Assembly (NCBI GenBank): GCA_018902765.1
Contig: JAHIQC010000330.1
Coordinates: 1 to 11,526, forward strand
Reading direction: 5' to 3'
Length of the DNA stretch: 11,526 bases
Source of the DNA: Actinomycetota bacterium
GTDB taxonomy: Bacteria; Actinomycetota; Coriobacteriia; Anaerosomatales; JAHIQC01
The position numbers were made by a program, and so were the translations under genes. The notes beneath the pieces are model-generated. The model did no database searches and was not told where the DNA came from. It saw only the letters and a program-made list of their open reading frames with translations. Of this stretch, positions 6,446-11,526 are shown piece after piece. Within the stretch, counting starts at the first letter, position 1. The number at the start of each line of letters is the position of its first letter.

Positions 6446-6865
6446 ATGGTCGATATCGTATTGCTCGTAGGCCGTCTGCTCCTGCTCGCGCTGCTGTACT
6501 TGTTCCTCTTCGCGGCCGTACGCGCCGGCATCGGACTCGTGAAGGGCTCGGGACCCGGCGAACGCAAAGCGGGACTGGCGCTCAAAGTCATGAACGGGCC
6601 ACGCGAACTCAAGGGCACCAAAGTCGCCATCGCAGGACCGATCGTCATCGGTCGCACACCGGGAGCGGACATCGTGATCGCGGACGACTTCATCTCCTCG
6701 CAACATGCGCGGGTTCTGCCCCAGGGCGACGCGGCCATGCTCGAGGATCTGGGCTCCACGAACGGGACCGTCCTGAACGGACAGCGGATCTCGTCTCCCA
6801 GCCTTCTGGACTTGGGCGATGAGATCGAGCTGGGCACGGTCACGCTCAAGGTCGTTCGCTCATGA
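6446..6865 (+). CDS. fhaB: FhaB-like protein: one membrane helix plus FHA domain
   Basis: This is a 139-residue membrane-anchored phosphothreonine reader. Residues 4-25 form one hydrophobic helix (VDIVLLVGRLLLLALLYLF region). A basic linker follows, then an FHA domain (about 45-138) with IGR (68-70), SSQH (84-87) and GSTNGT (103-108). The layout and length match mycobacterial FhaB (FipA), which links PknA/PknB signalling to division and wall-synthesis proteins. ATG 6446 is fixed by a near-perfect Shine-Dalgarno, GAGGAGGTGA (6432-6441), that overlaps the stop of the FhaA gene. An in-frame ATG at 6368 lies inside the FhaA gene and is not needed. The 3' end overlaps the phosphatase start as ATGA. 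Confidence 0.92.
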   Translation: MVDIVLLVGRLLLLALLYLFLFAAVRAGIGLVKGSGPGERKAGLALKVMNGPRELKGTKVAIAGPIVIGRTPGADIVIADDFISSQHARVLPQGDAAMLEDLGSTNGTVLNGQRISSPSLLDLGDEIELGTVTLKVVRS

Positions 6866-7971
6866 CGCGCGCCGATCGCCTGCCCTACTCCGGACTTTCG
6901 GACGTAGGGCGTGTACGCACCCACAACGAGGATGCGGTGCTGCTCTCCCCGCCTCTGTTTGCGGTCGCTGATGGACTCGGCGGCCACCAGGCAGGCGAAA
7001 TCGCAAGCACCGTGGCCATCGAAGAGCTCATGGCCGCAGCTCCCCGAAGGGCCGACGCGAAAGCGCTCGGTCGTGCGGTGCGCTCCGCGAATCGCGCTGT
7101 CATCGAGGCGGCCCGTGAAGGCTACGGTCGTTCCGGGATGGGAACGACCCTGACCGCTGCAATCGTCGAGGGTACGCGCATCTCGGTGGCACACGTTGGA
7201 GACAGCCGCGCCTACGTGTATCACGACGGCGTGCTTGAGCCGATCACGTTCGACCACTCGATGGTCGCCGACATGGTCAGGCAAGGCACGCTTACCGAAA
7301 CCGCGGCGCGGGAGCATCCTCAGCGCAGCATCATCACGCGAGCGCTCGGCTCCGATCTGAACATGTACGCGGACACCTTTGAGGTCGACGCCCAGCCCGG
7401 CGATCGTCTTCTGCTGTGCTCTGACGGCCTGACCTCCATGCTCACCGACCACCAGATCTCCGATGTGCTCTCTTCGTACCGGGACCCGAACTCCACGTCG
7501 CGTGCGCTTATCGACGCGGCCAATGCCGCAGGCGGACACGACAACATTTCGGTCGTCGTCGTCGACATCAGCGAGGAGATCCCCGGAGTCGCCGAGGGCA
7601 GACGTCCCGGCCAAGGCTGGGTCGGTGGGCTGGTGTGGGCGTTCGCGGCGCTGGCGCTTGTCGGACTTTCGTTCCTCGGCGTATATCAGTACGCACAATC
7701 GCGAGCCTATGTGGTTTCTGAGGCAGGCACCGTGGCGTTGTACCGGGGCATGCCGGGCAGTTTCGCGGGAATCCGGCTGAACTGGGTGGAGCAAGAAACG
7801 ACCATCACCGCACGCTCGCTTGACCCGGTCACCTCCGCGCGTCTGGCGCAGGGCATCCAGGTTCCGAGCGTCACGGCCGGATACCTGCTGCTCGACGAGT
7901 ACCGCGAACTGGCCGAAAGCCTTGAGGCGAGCCGCGCCTTGGGCAGCCCGGACACGACCGTGGCGCCCTAG
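6862..7971 (+). CDS. pstP: PstP-like PP2C serine/threonine phosphatase with membrane anchor
   Basis: This 369-residue PP2C (PPM) phosphatase probably dephosphorylates the kinases and FHA-linked substrates of this locus. The catalytic domain (7-237) has the metal ligands in HNED (21-24) and ADGLGGH (36-42, D37), the GMGTT (92-96) and HVGDSRAY (111-118) motifs, CSDGL (186-190, D188) and GGHDN (224-228, D227). One TM helix follows at about 254-274, then an outside domain of about 95 residues containing VALYRGMPGSFAGI (291-304), as in mycobacterial PstP. ATG 6862 overlaps the FhaB stop by 4 nt (ATGA), so translation is coupled. The family is usually a single gene between fhaB and rodA, exactly as here. 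Confidence 0.95.
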   Translation: MTRADRLPYSGLSDVGRVRTHNEDAVLLSPPLFAVADGLGGHQAGEIASTVAIEELMAAAPRRADAKALGRAVRSANRAVIEAAREGYGRSGMGTTLTAAIVEGTRISVAHVGDSRAYVYHDGVLEPITFDHSMVADMVRQGTLTETAAREHPQRSIITRALGSDLNMYADTFEVDAQPGDRLLLCSDGLTSMLTDHQISDVLSSYRDPNSTSRALIDAANAAGGHDNISVVVVDISEEIPGVAEGRRPGQGWVGGLVWAFAALALVGLSFLGVYQYAQSRAYVVSEAGTVALYRGMPGSFAGIRLNWVEQETTITARSLDPVTSARLAQGIQVPSVTAGYLLLDEYRELAESLEASRALGSPDTTVAP

Positions 7972-7974
7972 ACC

Positions 7975-10707
7975 ATGCGAAGCCGTCGCAACACTGAGCT
8001 GGCGTTGCTCGCAGCCGCAGCCCCTGCGGTGCTGCTGATCTTCGCGCTGGTGCATGCGCAGGCCAACTCGGTGCTCGCGTTTCGGGACCTGGCGGTGCCT
8101 GCGGGACTCATCGCCGCGTTCGTCGGGGCCCATCTGGCGCTGCGCCGCCTGGCACCGGCAGCAGACCCCGTCTTGCTGCCCATCACGGCGCTTCTCTGCG
8201 GCACGGGGCTCGCGTTCATCACGCGCCTCAAGCCCGAACTGGCGCAAAGCCAACTCATGTGGATCGCCATTGGCGTGGTGGCCATGGTGGGCACTCTCGC
8301 GCTCGTGCCCTCGCTGGAGCGCTTGGCTCGCTACAAATACACGATCATGCTCGCAGGCATCGTGCTTCTGCTCCTGCCGGCGTTCATCGGCACCGAGGTC
8401 AACGGCGCGAAGCTGTGGCTGCGCTTTGGCGCCTACTCCTTTCAGCCCGCCGAGATCGCCAAGATCCTCATCGTCTTGTTCCTGGCCGCGTATCTGGCGG
8501 AGTTTCGCGAGGTGCTCTCGATCTCGACCACGCGCGTCGTCGGTATCTGGCTGCCCCCGGCACGCCAACTCGGTCCTCTGCTCGCGATGTGGGCCGTCTC
8601 GCTCATGGTGCTCGTCATGGAGAAGGATCTCGGCTCGAGCCTGCTGTTCTTTGGCGTGTTCCTCATCATCATCTACGTGGCGACGGGTCGCACGGCCTAC
8701 GTGCTCGCCGGCCTCGTGCTGTTCTCGATAGGCGCGAGCGCCGCATACATGCTGTTCGGCCATGTCCAGACGCGCGTCGCGATATGGCTCGACCCGTTCG
8801 CCGACGCCGCCGGACGCGGGTACCAGCTCGTGCAGTCGCTGTTCGCGCTGGCCGCAGGGGGCATGATCGGAACCGGCATCGGCAACGGCTTCCCACTTCG
8901 CATCCCATTCGTTGAAACCGACTTCATCTTCTCGGCCATTGCCGAGGAACTGGGCCTGCTCGGTGCAGCCGCCCTGCTCATCGCGTATCTCGTCTTTTGC
9001 ATGCGCGGGTTCGCGACTGCGGCGCGTGCGCGCTCGGATATGGCCGCGTTCACCGCGGCCGGACTCACGGGCGCTTTGGCCCTGCAGACGTTCGTCATCG
9101 TGGGCGGCGTGACCCGCTTCATCCCGCTGACCGGCATCACGCTCCCGTTCGTGAGTTACGGCGGCTCGTCGATACTCTCGAACTTCATCTTGCTCGGACT
9201 GCTGCTGCGCGCGGGTGACGCAGCCACGGGACGCGAGACGGAAGTGATCACCACCGGAGCCTCTGGCCTTCTGGGCCGCGTGGCGCTCGGAAAGCGGTTG
9301 TCCCGCTCGGCGCTCGTTCTCGGACTTCTCATGGTGGCACTCACGGCGAACCTCACCTACCTGCAGGTCGTGCGAGCCGACGCACTGCGCAATCATCCCG
9401 CCAACACCCGGGGACTGGCTGCCGAACAGCGCGCGATGCGCGGGGCGATCCTGTCTTCTGACGGCCAGATCTTGGCCGAGTCCGTCAAATCCGACGGAGT
9501 GTACGTCCGCCGCTACCCGCAAGGTCGACTAGCCGCACACGTCCTGGGCTACTACAGCACCACCTACGCGCGCGCCGGGATGGAAGCGGCGGCGAACGAC
9601 GCGCTGACCGGCAAACGCGCATTCCGAAGCTTCAGCGATGCGGTCGATGCAGCCGCTGGCATCCCCGTGCCGGGCAACGATGTCGGACTCACTATCGACG
9701 CGCGCGTTCAGAAAGCCGCCGAGGAAGCCCTGGCCGGAAGGCGAGGTGCGGTAGTGGCGATCGATCCTGCCTCAGGCGCGATACTCGCGATGGCCTCATC
9801 ACCTGATTACGACCCCGGCTCGGTGGACGCACAGTGGCCAGAACTGAGTTCGGCTCCGGACGCTCCTTTGCTGAACCGCGCGGCTCAATCGCTCTACCCC
9901 CCGGGCTCGACGTTCAAGGTGGTCACCCTGACAGGTGCGCTGGGTGCTGGCATGGCCACCCCGCAGACCACCTATCCGGGACCGGGAAGCCTTCAGATCG
10001 GCGGCGCGGCGGTCACGAACTATGAGGGTGGCAGTTACGGATCGATCACACTGACCAAGGCGCTCAACTCCTCGGTGAACACGGTCTTTGCACAGCTTGC
10101 GGTCGATCTGGGCTCGCGTGATCTCGTCGCGCAATCCGAGGCGTTCGGATTCGGTAGCTCACCGGGGATCGAGATCCCGTCGGTCACCTCGCTCATGCCC
10201 GATCCTGCACAGATGACGGTCTGGGAGACCGCCTGGGCGGGAGTGGGCCAGCCCGTGGGCGAACACGACAGCCCGCCGGGTCCGCAGGCCACCGCGCTCC
10301 AGATGGCGCTCGTGGCTGCAGGCATCGCCAACGACGGTGTGGTCATGCGCCCGTATCTGACCGGTCGCATCACCGACCAGGCCGGGCGTGTCATCACGAG
10401 CGCGCGACCCGCCATCTGGACCACAGCGACCGATCCGATCACCGCAGCGACACTCACCGAGATGATGGTGGGCGTGGTGCAATCCGGCTCGGGGACTCGC
10501 GCCGCAATCCCGGGCGTGAAGGTCGCCGGGAAGACAGGGACGGCGGAAGCGGGCAAGAACGTCGAAACGCATGCTTGGTTCATCGCGTTCGCTCCGGCTG
10601 AGAACCCAACGGTGGCACTCGCGATCGTGCTTGAGAACTCAGGGGTGGGCGGCCGAGTGGCAGCGCCTGCGGCGCGAGGTGTGCTTCAGGCGGCGCTCGC
10701 ACGATGA
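7975..10707 (+). CDS. SEDS glycosyltransferase (RodA/FtsW) fused to class B penicillin-binding protein
   Basis: One 910-residue protein joins a peptidoglycan polymerase to its transpeptidase. Residues 10-412 are a SEDS domain with about ten membrane helices. They show NGAKLWLRFGAYSFQPAE (143-160), EKDLGSS (216-222), the catalytic-Asp motif ETDFIFSAIAEELG (314-327, D316) and PFVSYGGSS (391-399). A linker (413-443) and another helix (444-462) lead to the extracytoplasmic PbpA-like domain. Its transpeptidase motifs are STFK (645-648, acyl-serine S645), SVN (700-702) and KTG (853-855). In mycobacteria rodA and pbpA are two adjacent genes between pstP and pknA/pknB; here they are one frame with no stop. 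ATG 7975 is 3 nt after the pstP stop without a clear ribosome site, so re-initiation is likely. It should polymerise and cross-link lipid II for elongation or division. Confidence 0.95.
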   Translation: MRSRRNTELALLAAAAPAVLLIFALVHAQANSVLAFRDLAVPAGLIAAFVGAHLALRRLAPAADPVLLPITALLCGTGLAFITRLKPELAQSQLMWIAIGVVAMVGTLALVPSLERLARYKYTIMLAGIVLLLLPAFIGTEVNGAKLWLRFGAYSFQPAEIAKILIVLFLAAYLAEFREVLSISTTRVVGIWLPPARQLGPLLAMWAVSLMVLVMEKDLGSSLLFFGVFLIIIYVATGRTAYVLAGLVLFSIGASAAYMLFGHVQTRVAIWLDPFADAAGRGYQLVQSLFALAAGGMIGTGIGNGFPLRIPFVETDFIFSAIAEELGLLGAAALLIAYLVFCMRGFATAARARSDMAAFTAAGLTGALALQTFVIVGGVTRFIPLTGITLPFVSYGGSSILSNFILLGLLLRAGDAATGRETEVITTGASGLLGRVALGKRLSRSALVLGLLMVALTANLTYLQVVRADALRNHPANTRGLAAEQRAMRGAILSSDGQILAESVKSDGVYVRRYPQGRLAAHVLGYYSTTYARAGMEAAANDALTGKRAFRSFSDAVDAAAGIPVPGNDVGLTIDARVQKAAEEALAGRRGAVVAIDPASGAILAMASSPDYDPGSVDAQWPELSSAPDAPLLNRAAQSLYPPGSTFKVVTLTGALGAGMATPQTTYPGPGSLQIGGAAVTNYEGGSYGSITLTKALNSSVNTVFAQLAVDLGSRDLVAQSEAFGFGSSPGIEIPSVTSLMPDPAQMTVWETAWAGVGQPVGEHDSPPGPQATALQMALVAAGIANDGVVMRPYLTGRITDQAGRVITSARPAIWTTATDPITAATLTEMMVGVVQSGSGTRAAIPGVKVAGKTGTAEAGKNVETHAWFIAFAPAENPTVALAIVLENSGVGGRVAAPAARGVLQAALAR

Positions 10708-10718
10708 ATGCACGCGTA

Positions 10719-10742
10719 ATGGGGCCCATGCCGAAACGGCAT
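10719..10742. repeat. Two adjoining palindromes upstream of pknB
   Basis: ATGGG-G-CCCAT (10719-10729) runs into ATGCCG-AAA-CGGCAT (10728-10742); the two share two bases. They lie between the stop of the SEDS-PBP gene and the -10 box at 10747. There is no T-tract, so an operator or leader-end structure is more likely than an intrinsic terminator. Confidence 0.45.
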
Positions 10743-10746
10743 CGGC

Positions 10747-10752
10747 TAGAAT
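10747..10752 (+). promoter_or_regulatory. -10 element for the PknB-type kinase gene
   Basis: TAGAAT in the context GGCTAGAATAGGACG resembles the sites at 321 and 3892. It starts 39 nt after the SEDS-PBP stop. Transcription would begin near 10759, leaving about 55 nt of leader. No good -35 box is seen; its place is taken by the adjoining palindromes. Confidence 0.5.
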
Positions 10753-10813
10753 AGGACGGTCAGGGTCTCGCGAAGCGAAACTCGACACATTGGGCATCGC
10801 AAGGGAGCATCAC

Positions 10814-11526
10814 GTGGAAGATCTCGTATTCGGGCGCAGGTACCGCGCAACGGAGAAGATCGGCACCGGCGGCATGGCCGACGTCTACATGGCGGTCGAC
10901 GATGTCCTCGGACGCACCGTGGCGATCAAGGTGCTCCACGCCCACTATGCGACCGACCCCGGTTTCGTCGCGCGCTTCCGCCAAGAGGCGCAGGCCGCCG
11001 CGAACCTCTCGCATCCCAACATCGTCAACATCTATGACTGGGGCAAAGACGACGACACGTACTACATCGTCATGGAGTATGTGCGCGGAACCGACCTCAA
11101 AGCGCTCGTCCAGCAGAAGGGTCCGCTGGATCCCTACAAGGCCGCGGAGTACTGCGCGCAGGCCTGCGGGGCGCTGTCAGTGGCCCATGGCTACGACATC
11201 ATCCATCGCGACATCAAGCCGCAGAACATCGTTCTCACCCCCGACGGCGCGATCAAGGTCATGGACTTCGGTATCGCACGTGCCGGCAACACCACGATGA
11301 CCCAGACCGGCTCGGTGCTCGGCACTGCGCATTACGTCTCCCCCGAGCAGGCCCAGGGCCGCACGCTCAGTCCGGCGAGCGACCTGTACTCTCTTGGCGT
11401 GGTCCTTTACGAACTCGTGACAGGCGAGCTGCCGTTCAATGGCGACACGCCTGTGTCCGTAGCACTCAAGCAAGTCAACGAAGAGGCCGTTCCTCCTCGG
11501 CAGATCGATCCTGACCTGCCGCCGTC
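10814..11526 (+). CDS. pknB: PknB-type serine/threonine kinase, N-terminal 237 residues (runs off right edge)
   Basis: The kinase domain is nearly complete and continues past the window. It shows the glycine loop IGTGGMADVY (16-25), K39 in VAIK, helix-C E58, RD-type catalytic loop HRDIKPQN (131-138, D133), MDFGIA (150-155) and an activation loop MTQTGSVLGTAHYVSPEQAQG (162-182). T163 and T165 match the two autophosphorylated threonines of mycobacterial PknB. The missing part would be expected to hold a TM helix and PASTA domains that bind peptidoglycan fragments; that is family knowledge, not seen here. GTG 10814 has GGGAG (10803-10807) 6 nt upstream. It has its own promoter and sits just after the wall-synthesis fusion, the usual place for pknB (or pknA, which cannot be excluded without the C-terminus). 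Confidence 0.92.
   Translation, partial: MEDLVFGRRYRATEKIGTGGMADVYMAVDDVLGRTVAIKVLHAHYATDPGFVARFRQEAQAAANLSHPNIVNIYDWGKDDDTYYIVMEYVRGTDLKALVQQKGPLDPYKAAEYCAQACGALSVAHGYDIIHRDIKPQNIVLTPDGAIKVMDFGIARAGNTTMTQTGSVLGTAHYVSPEQAQGRTLSPASDLYSLGVVLYELVTGELPFNGDTPVSVALKQVNEEAVPPRQIDPDLPP

Noticed and set aside
8839..8880. Purine-rich GGGGGCATGATCGGAA stretch as an internal promoter or start
   Set aside because: It encodes the conserved GGMIGTGIGNG loop of the SEDS domain, so the pattern is explained by coding sequence.
6268..9522. Open frame of 1084 codons on the minus strand across FhaA, FhaB, PstP and half of the SEDS-PBP gene
   Set aside because: It is antisense to four well-supported genes with clear domains. 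Its translation is rich in Arg, His, Glu and Gln with no recognisable domain, as expected from a GC-rich shadow frame.

Overview
High-GC bacterial DNA with GTG/TTG starts next to strong Shine-Dalgarno motifs and TAGaaT/TAGgcT-type -10 boxes. Together with a PknB/PstP/FhaA/FhaB/RodA-PbpA growth-control cluster, this points to an actinomycete-type (Actinomycetota) chromosome. The fused RodA-PbpA protein and the compact intergenic spaces make a Coriobacteriia-like lineage plausible, but that is an inference.

Region 1 (1-2761). The 5' end of a small EamA/DMT-type membrane transporter runs leftward off the window. Divergent from it is a two-gene arsenosugar module: a radical SAM protein of the ArsS family, then one polypeptide that fuses the two glycosyltransferase-like proteins usually associated with ArsS. 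The ArsS gene is the main discovery. The conventional frame ends at a TGA at 1401-1403, exactly where this family carries a C-terminal Cys or selenocysteine. A bacterial SECIS-like hairpin with a GGTC apical loop begins 12 nt later. The frame read through the TGA closes after five more codons in a GTGA overlap with the next gene. I therefore annotate arsS as a selenoprotein gene ending at 1421.

Region 2 (2790-3757, minus strand). A six-helix membrane protein of unknown function is followed by a single-domain rhodanese; together they look like a two-gene operon.

Region 3 (3892-11526, plus strand). This is a serine/threonine phospho-signalling and cell-wall-synthesis locus. The order is a kinase with a multi-pass membrane C-terminus, FhaA-like (DUF3662+FHA), FhaB-like (TM+FHA), PstP-like PP2C phosphatase, a SEDS (RodA/FtsW)-class B PBP fusion, and then, behind its own promoter, a PknB-type kinase that runs off the window. 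Spacing is tight (31 nt, 4 nt, ATGA overlap, 3 nt), so one transcript probably runs from 3892 to 10707. The likely logic is that the kinases phosphorylate targets read by the FHA proteins, PstP reverses this, and the fused polymerase/transpeptidase builds peptidoglycan under that control. Three genes or operons (arsS, the first kinase, pknB) share the promoter core GCTAGAAT.
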